DNA of 64,000 nucleotides, taken from Heloderma charlesbogerti. Its lineage: Eukaryota; Chordata; Lepidosauria; Squamata; Helodermatidae. The stretch covers positions 372,001-436,000 of the forward strand of contig JANEZZ010003063.1 in NCBI GenBank assembly GCA_026122225.1. The letters are read 5' to 3'. Below are positions 21,109-33,000 of the stretch, piece by piece (position 1 is the first letter of the stretch; each line of letters begins with the position of its first letter). The notes below the pieces were generated by a model. It searched no databases, was not told the origin of the DNA, and saw nothing but the letters and a program-made list of their open reading frames with translations. A program made the translations under genes and the position numbers.

Positions 21109-21416
21109 ACTGGGTTCAGACAGCACGATAAGGGTTGAGTATGGGTTGAGTTTGAGTTGTTGAAACATACATTATCTTGTTGTCTGAACCCAGCCATGCC
21201 AACAAACCATGGTTTGTTAACCATGAACAACCCATGAACAGAACCCATAGTATGTTGTTGGGTTGTGAACTATGAGTTGTTTGTGGTTTGTTAACATGGC
21301 TGGATTCAGACAACACGATAACCCATGTTTCAGCAACAACTCAGGGTTCAACAACAAACCACACTCAACCCATACTCAACCCTTGAGTGTGGGTTATCAT
21401 GTTTTCTAAAGCCAGC
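21109..21416. mobile_element. Complex of palindromic MITEs (GGGTTCAGACA ends)
   Basis: One unit runs from CTGGGTTCAGACAGCACGAT (21109) to TTGTCTGAACCCAGCC (21197). A second begins GGCTGGATTCAGACAACACG at 21299 and ends TATCATGTTTTCTAAAGCC at 21412. Between them are further AACCATGG and GTTTGTTAAC palindromes. The ends are related, so this is either a nested pair or one rearranged element. Confidence 0.65.
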
Positions 21417-21582
21417 CACTCTCTTTCTCTCTCCCCCTCTGTCTCTTTTACACACACAATCCCCTTCATCCCCTTTCCTTCGTTTATCTCTCCCTCACAC
21501 ACATGCCCTCTCTCTGCTTTATCCCTCCATCTTTTTCTCTCACACCATCCACCCTCTATCCCCTTCATCCATTGATCCATCC

Positions 21583-21612
21583 CTTCCTTCCTTCCTTCCT
21601 TCCTTCCTTCCT
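21583..21612 (+). repeat. CCTT tetranucleotide repeat
   Basis: About seven units of CTTC in a pyrimidine-rich tract. Confidence 0.9.
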
Positions 21613-22169
21613 CTGAACACAAATGTAGTTCAATGTAAGCCAATGTTAAGTGATGCATATTGGGGCAAAAACTCCCAACTTGGAAGTATAAGCTGATGGG
21701 ATCTGAGCTAGCTGTGACTAACCAAGAGATCTTGAGGTTGTGGTGGACAATTTGATGAAAATGTTGACCCGGGGCCAATCTATGCAGGGGATTTACTGCC
21801 ATGTGACTGTACCTCACACACAAGCATGACACGTGAGATTGTCCCTGCTCTGCAGCAACCGTGGATTTTCCTGCTATAAAACTTGCATTTTCGCAAAGGT
21901 GTTTTGTGTCAGATTCTCCCTTTAACACAGCTTCCATGTGGTTCCACTCAAATGTGCCCCATATCCCCGAAGTAAATGCAGCTTAATGGGCATGGCCCGT
22001 GGTGTGTCTGTGCCCCAGTCAGGCGATGTTTTGATGTTGCATCACTGTAAGTGGGCTGTCTCTTTTTTAAAATTATTTTTTCCCGCCTCAGTCCTTCGCG
22101 GCTGTGCACATCCTCCTATACAACGGTGCGCTCTCTTTCTCCCTCCTCAACCACACCTTCGCAGCTTTG

Positions 22170-22305
22170 TATAATGGCAGCTGTAGGTTCAGTGAGCAAG
22201 GGCTGTGAGGTTTCCTGGAAACACATAGAAATCTTAGATCTCCTCGACAAATGGGGGTGGAGGGACAGAAGATCCAAGATCAGCTTAGGTCAAGTCATAG
22301 GAACA
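22170..22305 (+). pseudogene. Fragment of Myb/SANT-like transposon protein
   Basis: A short frame codes GCEVSWKHIEILDLLDKWG, closely related to GRGVSWRYQEVMDLLDIWE in the larger minus-strand frame at 33.8-34.6 kb. Only the first helices of the domain remain before the frame is lost. Confidence 0.55.
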
Positions 22306-22479
22306 TAGATTCCTATGAATGTATTTCTCATGAAATGATAAACCGGCGACACAACCCAAGCACTGCTGAGTGCTGAACAAAGACCAAATCTCTTTGACTG
22401 GAATACGGCTGCGTGGTCAGTCACAACTCCCAGTCAGGAAGTAAAGCCGCTACATGCCCCTACTAAAATGAGCTCCATA

Positions 22480-23195
22480 GGATCCTGAAGAGGTGATGCT
22501 ATGATACAACCCAAGCGGAACTGGAAATAAAACTGCCAAGGTTATATTCCCTGTATACAAAACTATGGTGTACAGTTCTGGTCACCGCACCTCAAAAAGG
22601 ACATTGTTGAGATGGAAAAAGGGCAGAAAAGGGCAACTAAAATGATCAAGGGGCTGGAGCAACTCATAGGGGAGCAACTCCCCTATAAGGAAAGGTTACT
22701 ATAGCTGGGATTGTTTTGCTTAATGAAAAGGCGAGTGAGGGGAGACATGATAGAGGGGTACAAAATTATGAATGGTGTGGAGAAAGTGGATAGGGAGACA
22801 TTTTTCTCCCCCTCTCATAAAAATAGAACCAAATGGGGTCATCCCATGAAGCTGATTGGTGGGAGATTCCAGACAGACATAAGGAAGAGCTTCTTCACAC
22901 AGCACTAGTTAAACTATGGGATTCGCTACCTCAAGATGTAGTGATGGCCACCAATTTGGATGGCTTTAAAAGGGGATCAGACAAATTCCTGGAGGAGAAG
23001 GCTATCAATGGCTACTAGACCTGATGGCTACATGCAACATCCAGTATCAGAGGCAGAGTGCCTATGTACACTGGTCACTGGGGAATATGGGCAGGAGAGT
23101 ATTGTTGCACTCATGTCTTGCTTATGGGTTCCTGGTCAACAGAATGCTGGACTAGATGGACCCTTGGTCTGATCCAGCAGGGCTCTTCTTATGTT
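22480..23195 (+). mobile_element. CR1 LINE, 3' part (second subfamily)
   Basis: Plus-strand frames hold VQFWSPHLKKDI-like remnants near 22575 and then RRVRGDMIEGYKIMN, the CR1 C-terminal region. The nucleotide 3' end is ATGGACCCTTGGTCTGATCC then AGCAGGGCTCTTCTTATGTT, different from the ATTCTATG end of the copies near 36-38 kb. Frameshifts and stops make it inactive. A related copy lies at 62.8-63.3 kb. Confidence 0.8.
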
Positions 23196-23207
23196 CTTTC
23201 TTGCACG

Positions 23208-23260
<53 letters not shown>

Positions 23261-23313
23261 CCCTTCATCCATCCTTATTCTCTCTCTCTCTCTCTTTCTC
23301 TCTCAGACACACA
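23208..23313 (+). repeat. Compound CT/CA microsatellites
   Basis: CT run then CA run at 23208-23258, followed by another CT run and a short CA run at 23280-23313. The first directly abuts the CR1 3' end. Confidence 0.9.
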
Positions 23314-23679
23314 CATAGAAATATAGATGCCGACTCAGAAGTAAGTTGCATTGAGATGAGAGCAAGCATGAACCAGGTGCAGTTTAAACAGCGTAGATTT
23401 CTCTTTGCTTCCATGGAACGAATTATGGAAGGGTTCCACCTTAGATTTTGCTTGCCGTTGGCTTCATCTGGTAAAACCTTTCAGAACCTTCCTGGGCAAC
23501 CTGTTCCTCTGATGGACTTGGTCTGACCTCCCTTTGTAACATGCTGACATTGATGTTTTAGTCTTGAAGGTGCTACAAAATTCTTTGTTGTGTTTCCTTT
23601 GCAGACTGTTCTTCCGATGGATTTGATCTGATCTTGCTTTGCAAACTGTTCCTCAAGTTCTATTCATGATTGACAAATG

Positions 23680-24150
23680 ATAAGTGAACAAATCACCAGC
23701 TCTGGATAGTATCTGCCTGAGAGTACTTCAAGAACTCAAATGTGAAATTGCTGATTTTCTAATAAATATATGCAACTTGTCCTCAAGATTACCAGAGGAC
23801 TGGAAAGCAGCCAATAGAACTCCAGTTTCTAAAAGAAGATCCAGGAAATCACACACCAGTTAGCTTAATGTCTATTCCAGGTAAATTTGTAGAAGCAATT
23901 ATGAAAGATAAAGTCATCAAGCATATACAAGAACAAGTCTTGCTGAAGAAGAATCAGCATGGCTTTTAATGGAAGATAAAGTTTAGTAGTCATAATGGCT
24001 ATATTACCTCCAGTATTGGGCGTACTGTGCCTCTGGGGAACACAAGTGGGAGGTGCTATTGTGGTTGTGTCCTACTTGTGGGCTTCCCATAAGCCTCTGG
24101 ATGGCCTCTCTGGTAACAGAATGCTGGACTAGATAGATCTGAATTTGGAT
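23680..24150 (+). mobile_element. Degraded CR1 LINE, reverse transcriptase part
   Basis: Fragments such as LPEDWKAANRTPVSKRRSRK-like and NHTPVSLMSIPGKFVEAIM-like coding can be read across several frames in 23780-23920, the RT fingers of CR1. A deletion then joins it to 3' terminal CR1 sequence at 24000-24150. Inactive. Confidence 0.65.
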
Positions 24151-24775
24151 AGGGGGCATGAGCATCACTCACCGGGGCAAGGGGGTGCAATTGCCCCCCC
24201 ACCCCGATTCCAGTCATGATGTAATTCTGCAGGTAGCAATGGTGGCTGCTGTGCATGCCTGCTCCATCTATCTCTACTCTCCCTGCAACTTGGGGGGGGG
24301 GGGAGGCCCAGCCAGTGGAGATCAGTAAATTAAACCTGGGGGTGGGGATTCCATCCAGCTCAGTTGAGAGAGGCTGCAATGCAAATGGAAGAATGTGGAC
24401 CAGGAAGGGGCAGTGAGGCCTATTAGGCCCTCGGTTTGGCAGCCTGCAAGAGTGCCTGCCTGTCATACTACTGCCTGCCTTGTTAAGCAGATGGGCAGTA
24501 GAATGACAGGCTCCCTCCCTGACTGATTGCAAATCACTGACATCCCATTCGGTTCCACCTGGTCTGGGCCTCTGGCTGAGTTCATTTTAATTTCAAGTGA
24601 ACCAATGAGTTGTTTTCCAGCCCACAAGTGAGGTGAGGTGGGGAGGAGAATATAGGAAAATTGCTGGTCTGGGAAGTGGTGTTGCTTGTAAGGACAATCC
24701 CTGCCAGTCCCAGAATCACAAGGGAAGATGCTCTTATGTATACTGGCTTTCGTGGCTTAACCCCCCCACCCTCTC

Positions 24776-24779
<4 letters not shown>

Positions 24780-24808
<29 letters not shown>
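24780..24808 (+). repeat. CA microsatellite
   Basis: About fourteen CA units. Confidence 0.9.
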
Positions 24809-24810
<2 letters not shown>

Positions 24811-25395
24811 GATTGAGCTGTTAATATTGATATGTGAAAGCACCTTAAAACCCTATGCTTTCACTCACAAAGGCTGGGAAAGTGCTGAAAGGGAACACAA
24901 AGGAAAGGGAGAGACGGTTAACTGTCACATTATGAGGACAGCCATTCCAAATTTCATCCATGTACATGGGCATTTGTAGGAAGGGGCAAGGAGGGGCAAT
25001 TGACCCTGTTGGGGATGAGCCATAATCTCCAGATTCCCCATTTTCATCACAAAAAAGGAAGAAAAGAAAGCAACTCTCTAGCCCTTGTAGAACGCGAGAG
25101 GTGAGGCAAAAACCCGAGAGGTGAGGTAAACATTCTTAAAATTATCCCAACAGGGTGTGTGGATAAGGTTCATCATTATTACACCCATTTTGCAGGAGGC
25201 AAGTCAGTGGCTGAGAAAGTGTGGGTTCCACAAATCCTGCAAAGTAGCCTGGTGTTGTTATTCCCATTTTGCAGAGGGTGTGCACGTTAGAGTAGCATAT
25301 GAGAACTCTGGGAAATGCAGATCGGGCCGTGGAGTTGATTGTAGCAGTGCAGTTTATTAAGGGTTAGAACAGTTGTTGTTGTTGGTGGTGGTGGT
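24809..25395. other. Stretch without recognised feature
   Basis: No gene or repeat family recognised. A GTT/GGT-rich tract leads into the next microsatellite. Confidence 0.3.
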
Positions 25396-25403
25396 GGTGT
25401 GTG

Positions 25404-25453
<50 letters not shown>
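25396..25453 (+). repeat. Compound GT/GA microsatellite
   Basis: GGT triplets, then a GT run, then a GA run. It is the reverse-strand equivalent of the CT/CA compounds at 21.0 and 23.2 kb. Confidence 0.9.
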
Positions 25454-25457
<4 letters not shown>

Positions 25458-26312
25458 AGAGAACCTCCCACTTTTAGTTCTTGCAGGAGACCCAAGTGGA
25501 ACCTCTCTCCATCTCTCTCTCTGTGTTGTTCTTGGAGCTGAGACAGTTTGCCATGCAGTTCCACAGAAGCTAGTGTTTTCTCATGTATTGCAGAAATAAA
25601 GAAAACTCTTCTGAAGGTTCCTGAATCTACTGTGTGTTGCCCGTAGAGCACAGCCTAGCAGCGGACTGCAAAGTGACACACACACCCCGACGCAACCATG
25701 CCATTCATCTCTGTAATGGCCTTTCCTTTTGTGAAAACTAGCCTGCTCTCCCCTTTTAGTGTTTTTAGCCAATGAATAAAGTCACAGCAATGGTTAACAC
25801 ACCCATTACTGTAAAGGGCCATTACAGGGGTGAAGGGAGTCATGGAAACAACTGAGGATTTCAGCTGTGGGTGGAAAGACATTGTCTGGACACCAGCTCT
25901 ATCCATTGAGAAGCACAGAGGAGGAGACCTGGTATACAAATTTCTCAGAGGCTAGATCTTCCTATCTTGGTAGGCCTGGTGCCCAGGCCATAATGCTGCT
26001 CAGTCACCAGATCTACCAGAAATGGCAGACTTGTTCTCTGATGCTATCAGAGCTTTTTAAAAATGTGCAACCATTCACAAAATGTAGAGTTCAAGGAAAA
26101 ATATGCAATTCCAAAAGAACATTGCTGTAATTCAAAATTCAGGCCATGCAAAAGTTGTATTGTTAGTTAATGTAAAAAGTAGCTGGTAACAACGTGAAAA
26201 GGAAAGTGAGTAGTCCAGGCTCCTCTGGAACACTAAAACCTGATCGAGCAGACTCATTTCTCCTTCCTCTGCTAAAGACACTCCCCACAGACTCCACTGC
26301 TACCCTCTAGAG

Positions 26313-26456
26313 CTGCCTTCCCCAACCTGGTGCCCTTCAGATGTTTTGGACTTCAGCGCCAGTCACCCCCAGCCAGCATGGCCAGTGGTCCGGAATGCTG
26401 GGGCTGCAGTCCGAAACACCTGGAGGGCACCAGTTTGGGGAAGGCAGCTGTAGAAA
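26313..26456. mobile_element. Palindromic MITE (CTTCCCCAACCTGGTGCC family), copy 1
   Basis: Left end AGCTGCCTTCCCCAACCTGG and right end TTTGGGGAAGGCAGCT are inverted, with matching inner blocks (CAGATGTTTTGGACT, GTCCGAAACACCTGGAGG). A second copy is at 53912-54064. Confidence 0.85.
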
Positions 26457-26869
26457 GTGCTCACCCATGTTTCCAAGAAGAAGGAAATCATTCTAGGACA
26501 AATTATGGGAAGTTGTCAGTGTTACCATAAGGGTAGCGATGCCATAAAATATACGATATGACACGCTTAAGACAACTGTTCTGTGTTGTACATTTACGTT
26601 TTTTTCCCTCTTGTTCCTAGGTGTGTGTATTTATCCGTCACTCCAAATAAGCTTTTGTTGGAGTTCACGATGCTTCTTAAACATAACACTCTTCTGCATT
26701 TGCGCTGTTCGTTTCCAAGGACTTCTGCTACTCTGTGCAGGCTTGTAAACGGCATGGAACGTGATGCTAAGCAACAAAGAACACTCACAAGGAAGGTGCC
26801 CAAGTCTGTTGTAGCAGTGTGCTCTATGCATGTACAGCCAGCTTCCCCACCCACACCCACACTCCAACC

Positions 26870-27165
26870 TGGCCTGGAAAAATTCCTGCTGACACCCATG
26901 ATGGGGGATCTAGTAGACATTGGGAACTTGGACTTCCAAAAGCTTTTGAGAAAGCCCCTCAAGGCTCCTGAATAAACTTAGCAGTCATGGGATAAGAGGA
27001 CACTTCTGGATTAATAACTGGTTAAAGAACAGGAAGCACAGGGTAGGAATAAAAGGACAGTTCTCATAATGGAGGGAGCTAAGAAGTGGGTTCCCCCAAG
27101 AATCTGTGTTTTGGGGGCCAATTTTTTAAACACAATTTTAAAACATCTTCTAAAACTAAATTTGG
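26870..27165 (+). mobile_element. CR1 fragment
   Basis: The plus strand codes NLDFQKLLRKPLKA, a decayed form of the CR1 motif LDFxKAFDKVPH, then HGIRGHFW and NNWLKNRKHRVGI in another frame. Old and broken. Confidence 0.5.
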
Positions 27166-27325
27166 ATTAAGGCTGTTGCCTTTTAAAACCACTGCATAAT
27201 AAGAATAAATCAGGACAAGAAACTTCCCATTGCTGAGCAAATTTCTGTCTCTCATATAGCTGTGAAAGGCACTTGGCCTCTGACCATAAAAAAGATCGGT
27301 CACCACCAATCCCACATTTGAAACT

Positions 27326-27676
27326 GGGCTTTCTGCTTCCGTTTGAAATGCAGGATCACAACAGACTCCCTTGACATGCACTTCCTTTCCCCCCTTCCCT
27401 TCCCCCCCCTCCCCCTTATCTGAATCTTCCATATGTTTTATTGGGCTGGCTCCTCTTCTTGCGGCTTTTCCTTTTTCATGGAGGGAACTCAAGGGGAAAA
27501 AGAAGCGGGGTAATTTGATACCTCATTATCTCCAATCTATTTAAAAACGGAATAAAGGTCTTTAGTGCAGGAGACGCCCTGGAGGTTGACAGCGTCATCT
27601 AAAAGGCCCACAAATGTCCGTGAGTGAGCAATCTCAATAGCAGGATAAAAGCTCCATGCGAAGAAGCCTCAGAATA
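27326..27676 (+). mobile_element. hAT-like MITE, diverged copy
   Basis: Right end GCAGGATAAAAGCTCC and the interior GCAGGATCACAACAGACTCC, TTGACAGCGTCATCTAAAAG match the elements at 31.47 and 40.06 kb. The left end is degraded. A partly related block starts near 27863 (CTTCTCCACATGAGGTTTTT). Confidence 0.5.
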
Positions 27677-28967
27677 AATCAGTCAAATTGATTAGGCTAA
27701 TACCAAATCAGCCTGGCATTTAATTGATCTAAGATGCATGTTGAAGACAGAATTTGTGTTTCCCTGGCTCAGACTTCCCTTCAAACTTAACTGTAACACC
27801 AAAGTAGCTTAAAACTGGCTTGGTTTTTAAACTGAAAAAGAAAAAAGTGGCTTCCTTCAGGCCTTCTCCACATGAGGTTTTTATCCCACGATTTACCGCT
27901 TCTTCTTCTTCCGGATTCTTTGCGGGATTTTAAATCGGCTTTTTACACAGCTGGTTTTTCTTTACTGCATAACACTACCTGCCATTTACACTGGTGGATG
28001 GAGCCTGGCAGGATGTTAGTGGATGTCAGCAGCATGGTGTGCCCTCTGTCCACCCCCTCTGGGGTAACCCTTCCCCCTCTCAGCACCAACTTTTCCATTT
28101 CAGCTTCCTTGCCTCCCCTTTTTACATCCGCTGCCCCCGATCCATACCTGGCAGCTTCTACATACAACCCACAGTACTTTCGGAACTACAGAAGTCTCCC
28201 CCCGCTGCTCCCATGCGCGCAAGTCAGTATTGTCCCTGTAAAAGCAAGCAGTAACACTTTTCTCTTTTGTGTATACAGTGGGAGAGGGGATTGAGGGGAC
28301 TGTGTGGAAAGGGGTTGCATGTGCTCACGTTTGCCTGTATCATGTTGGGGCTGTTGCACCCCCCACACACTGCCCATCTGCTTCGGCATCCCTGAGACAC
28401 GGAGCTGAGCACGGCTTGGCTCCATTTTGCTCCTGTCCCTCTCTCGCTGCCATGCTGTACTAGTGAAATACCAGGATAGCGCACCTCCAGAATGGCGGAG
28501 GGGCAGGAGGTCAAACGAAGCATGGAGCTTGGCTCCATGTTGCTCCTGACCCTCACTTGCTTTTTGGTTTCCCCCAAATGTCGAGCAGGTCGAGGGTTTC
28601 CTAGTGCCTCCAAGAAACCTCACGGACATTGTGGGCAGGCAGAGCAGCAGCCGGCAGACCACCAGCAATATCTGCCACATTAATGCAATGCTGCTCTGCC
28701 GGAAACAGGAATGAATGATGAGGAGGCAGAAGGGTGTAGGCATGACGGGGTGACACTCCCACCCCATTGTCATCACTGCCATTGTCATCATAACCGCACC
28801 CCCAGCAAATGCCCACACAGAGCACCTAATTTCACCGTTGCACAGCTACATGGGCTGGCGCTGGTGCTTTCATGGTGTGACAAGAGAAAATACCGCATTT
28901 TCCCCATTATGAAATAGTATGGGAAAACCAGGGGGAAAGTGCAGAACAACCACAGGAGGACAACAAT

Positions 28968-31040
28968 TTATTTATTTATTTATTTATTAAATTTATTAAT
29001 CGCCCATCTGACTGGTCACCCAGCCACTCTGGGCAATGTACAACCCACCATAAAACAATTTAAAACAATAAAATTTAACCATAATTTTTTTTTTTAAATA
29101 CCCTAACCCACCCCAAATGCCTGCCTGAACAACCACGTTTTTAATGCACGACGGAAGCTCATTAAAGAGGGGGCATGACGGAGTTCCCTAGGGAGGGAGT
29201 TCCACAGAGTGGGGGCCACCACAAAGAAGGCCCTCTCCCTCGTCCCCACCAGTCTAACTGTCCTGGCTGATGGGACAGAGAGAAGGCCATCTGAGGCTGA
29301 TCTTGTTAAGCGGCCTGTCTGGTGTTGCTGGAGGCACTCCTTAAGATAGGCTGGGCCGGAACCATATAGGGTTTTAAAGGTCAAAACCAACACCTTGAAT
29401 TTGGCCCGGAAAACAACTGGTAACCAGTGCAACTCCTTCAGCACTGGAGTGATGTGATCTCGCCGGCGGCTGCCTTTAATCAGGCGAGCTGCCACGTTCT
29501 GTACCAGCTGCAGCTTCCGAACCGTCTTCAAGGGTAACCCCACGTAGAGCGCATTACAGTAGTCTAAACGAGAGGAGACCAGGGCATGTGCTACCGATGG
29601 GAGCAGATGGTCGGGAAGGAAGGGGCGCAGCCGCTGTATCAGATGGAGTTGATACAGCGCTGTCCAGCTCACAGCTGACACCTGAGCCTCCATGGACAGC
29701 TGGGAGTCCAAAATGACCCCCAGGCTGCGGACCTGGTCTTTCAAGGGTAGCCGTACCCCATTCAACACCAGGTCAACATCCCCCAGCCTCCTCTTGTCTC
29801 CCACCAAAAGTACCTCGGTCTTGTCAGGGTTGAGCTTCAGCTTATTCCTCCCCATCCAGCCACTCACCGTCTCCAGACATTTGGACAGGGATTCTACGGC
29901 CAACCTTGGTGAAGATTTGTATGAGAGTTAGAGCTGCGTGTCATCCGCATATTGATGACACTGCACCCCAAACCTCCTGATGATAGCCCCCAGCGGCTTC
30001 ACATAGATGTTAAATAGCATCGGGGAGAGGATGGAACCCTGTGGCACCCCACAAGTAAGTGGCCACGGGTCCGAAACCTCCTCTCCCAGTGCTACCCTCT
30101 GGTACCTGCCGGAGAGGAAGGACCGGAACCACTGCAATACGGTGTCTCCAATGCCCAACCCCTCCAGGCGGTCCAGGATGATACCGTAGTCAACGGTATC
30201 AAAAGCCGCTGAGAGGTCGAGGAGAACAAGGAAGGAGCATTCACCCCTATCCAGAGCCCTCCTCATATCATCCACCAAGGCGACCAAGGCTGTTTCTGTC
30301 CCATGCCTAAGCCTGAAGCCTGACTGAAATGCATCTAGATAATCAGTTTCTTCCAAGTGTGCCTTCAACTGCATCGCCACCACCCGCTCAATCACCTTGC
30401 CCCAAAATGGCAGATTCGAGACTGGGCGAAAGTTGTTCAGAACTTGAGGATCCAAGGAGGGCTTCTTTAAGAGCGGTCTTATCACTGCCTCCTTGAGGGC
30501 TGATGGCATCACTCCCTCCTCAAGGGAGGCATTCACCACCGCCCTGATCCCCTCACCCAGTCTCTCTCTGCAGCCCATAATGAGCCAAGATGGGCAAGGA
30601 TCAAGTAAGCAGGTGGTCGGCCTTACAGATGAAAGCACCTTGTCCACTTCATCAGGAGGAAGAAACTGGAACCGATCCCACAAAACCGGTTTGCCACAGG
30701 CCGCCTCTTGCTCACTAACTGTATCCACAGTGTGCAGAGTAACACACCTAATCTGATCAATTTTATCTGCAAAGTGCCTTGCCAAAGCCTCACAGGAGGC
30801 CTTAGAATGCTCCAGTGGTTCCGGAGCCACAGGACCGACCAGGCTCCGGACCACTTGGAACAGCCTCCTGGGGCAGCACTCTGCAGACGCGATGGAGGCA
30901 GCATAATATTCCTTTTTTGCTGCCTTCACCGCCACGTGATAGGCTGAAGATATAGCTCTAGCCCGTGTCTGATCGTCTTTGGAGCGAGACTTCCGCCACC
31001 GGTGCTCTAGCCGTCTCACCTCCTGTTTCAGAGCTCATAA
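28968..31040 (-). mobile_element. L2-clade LINE, 5'-truncated, one nonsense codon
   Basis: On the minus strand one frame runs from about 31019 to 29103, interrupted only by a TAA at 29928-29930. It codes an L2-type reverse transcriptase: RPVSNLPFWGKVIERVV, LLDLSAAFDTVDY, CGVPQGSILSPMLFNIY and YADDTQL, then the C-terminal part with LDYCNALYVGLP and FFVVAPTLWNSLPRELR. The stop falls directly after YADDTQL, where a tyrosine is expected, so it is best explained as one point mutation. The 3' tail is a TTTA repeat (plus strand 28972-28990). The endonuclease region is missing, so the copy was truncated on insertion. Confidence 0.88.
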
Positions 31041-31465
31041 CCGCGGATTGAACCATGGTGCAGTGAATCATGGTCATTCACTGAAATTGGTAGGCACCAG
31101 GCATAAGATAAATGGAGGCTGCAATCCTGTGCACCATTTATTGGGTGTAAGTACCATTGAACATAGTAGGACTTGTTCCTGAGTAATCATGCATAGTACT
31201 GTGCTATAAAGGAAGCACAATATCTCATCAGCCTCTGGGATTTATTGCCACTGGATATTGTAGTCACCACCATAAAGTTCTTGTGTTTGGAAATTCTAAA
31301 ACGATGGTAGGCAGGATTAGAAAGCGGACAAATAAGCAGTGTGCTGTGTCAAGTGTCCAAGCAATGATGAACATGTTGAGGTGGGGTTAGACACCAGGTT
31401 ATCGCTATCACACATTTTAATGTTACTACATGTATGCAGACATTTCACAGATGTGAGTAGCAGTA

Positions 31466-31856
31466 GAAGAAGTCTAGGGACTTCTTCACACAGAGGCTTT
31501 TTATCCTGCGATTTTACCCAGGCTTCTGCTTCTGGATTCTTTGCAGGATTAAAATCGGCCCTTTACATGAGCTTCCCTCACCCCACCCACTTTCCCCCCT
31601 TTATCTGCAAGTTCAATATGTTTCATTATACAGCCACTAGATGGCATTGTTATAGTGCCACTTCCTCGTTACACAGACAAATTCAACCTGATTTAAAGCA
31701 CTTCTTTTTATTAGCTCATTATTTCCGTTTCAAATTAAGCTGCAGAAATGGTCAGAAACCATGGGAGAGGTGCTGGAGGTCGACAAGGTCATGTAAAGCA
31801 TCTGCAAACTTCTGTGACTAATCAATCTCAAGTGCAGGATAAAAGCCCCAAATAGA
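31466..31856. mobile_element. hAT-like MITE, copy near exon C
   Basis: Left end CACACAGAGGCTTTTTATCC and right end GCAGGATAAAAGCCCC are inverted. The interior matches 40061-40456 base for base over long parts (TTCTGCTTCTGGATTCTTTG). It lies 70 bases downstream of cathelicidin exon 3 of gene C, inside what would be its intron 3. Confidence 0.8.
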
Positions 31857-31927
31857 CATAGTGCCCCTTTCATACCACTAGAAAGTGTCTCTCCTCTCTG
31901 CAAATTAATTTATCAGGGGAAGCTTAC

Positions 31928-32011
31928 CTCTTGAGCTACTGTTTCACAGTTGAGCTGGATGACGAGAGCCCCTTCCTCAACAGATAAAGACCCAGAGCAC
32001 TCCTTCACCAG
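31928..32011 (-). CDS. CATHL: Cathelicidin C, isolated exon 3
   Basis: A perfect 84-base, 28-codon exon 3 in phase 0 with acceptor (TTTTTCTCCCTCACAG) and donor (GTAAGC). It codes LVKECSGSLSVEEGALVIQL followed by NCETVAQE. Both cysteines of the second cathelin disulfide are present. It is the closest relative of exon 3 in gene D. Despite this, no exon 1 or 2 was found upstream as far as gene D, and no convincing exon 4 downstream. The rest may have been deleted, dispersed by the many insertions here, or be too diverged to see. It may also be a leftover of a duplicated gene. Confidence 0.85.
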
Positions 32012-33000
32012 CTGTGAGGGAGAAAAAGAAGACAAAATGGCTGCTCAGTGGGTTGATCCTGTCAGCGAGTGCCTGTATAATCACACTGCTGATAAGTGAC
32101 ACAAATCCCTGTTCCCCCATGCCATGTAGTCAGCTTCCAATTTATTGTGTTTCCTTTCAATTTTAGCTTTCTTTAGAGGCTGAACACTCCCATTTTGTAC
32201 CACAGAATGACGGGAATGTTCATGAAATCCTTTATGAATTAAAAGTACCAATACTGGAAAGATTACCCACCCCTTGTAGAAATGCCCACCCATTCATATA
32301 CCTTTTTTGTTTCTTAGGGCACAATCCTATGTAGGTCAGTGCCCTGAGAGGCACTCTGGACTTGGGGTGGCGGGGAGTAGAGAGCTCTGTGAAAAGTACA
32401 TTTATACAACTAAGGAAATGGAGGAAAACAGCTTCGGAATGCACAAGAAAGTGGAGGTATAACTGATAAGGCTGCTGCTGCAGGCTTCCCTTCCCAAACA
32501 GGTGCCCTGCAGACCTTTTTGACTTCTGTGGTTATTTCAGAGAGTTATGTACCGCTTCCCATGGATGTATCACAGTGCTGAACCACAACAGCAACGATGT
32601 AACCCAACAATATTATGACAACCAAATCTCTGGCCAACATTAAAACGAAGGCACTAATGCCTCAGTCGCAAGCCTGAGACAGCCAGCATGAGGTGGTTGG
32701 TGTTCCGCATGGCTGAAACTGTATGCCTGTTACCCAGTCAGCAGGCTCTGGCGTGCCCTTGGCTGCAGGGAAGCTGTCTGACAAACGGGGACAAACTGTT
32801 AGGTTAGCTACTGAAGGAGCCATGTGTTGGACACTAAGTTGTGATTTAGGAGCATAGAGCCCCTTGAGGTTCTTGCTAGGTTGTGCGTGAGGAGCGTGAA
32901 CTTACCTGAGAGATGTGCAGTTAAGTTCGGAAAGAACTGGTGAATTGTTTCTTAAGCCTCAGATAGTTTGCTATTCTCTAGGGAGGCTCACCTGTTGATT
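32012..33000. other. Expected site of gene C exons 1 and 2; nothing found
   Basis: I searched the minus strand for a signal peptide, the Y-N and F-R-L-L block of exon 1 and the ETVC / KEDG block of exon 2 without success. A GTAAGTTC donor-like motif occurs near 32904 with no supporting exon. Confidence 0.35.

Noticed and set aside
21045..25653. CRISPR array or other prokaryote-type repeats
   Set aside because: Only dinucleotide microsatellites and hairpin transposons; the window is clearly vertebrate.
26594..26962. Minus-strand RGFLKSFWKSKF, considered as a cationic exon 4 for gene C
   Set aside because: The plus strand here is decayed CR1 (LDFQK then HGIRGHFW), and the phase after the only acceptor gives an early stop.
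28600..28660. Minus-strand SVRFLGGTRK, considered as exon 4 of gene C
   Set aside because: No pyrimidine tract and AG acceptor in the right phase; the frame runs on through unrelated sequence.
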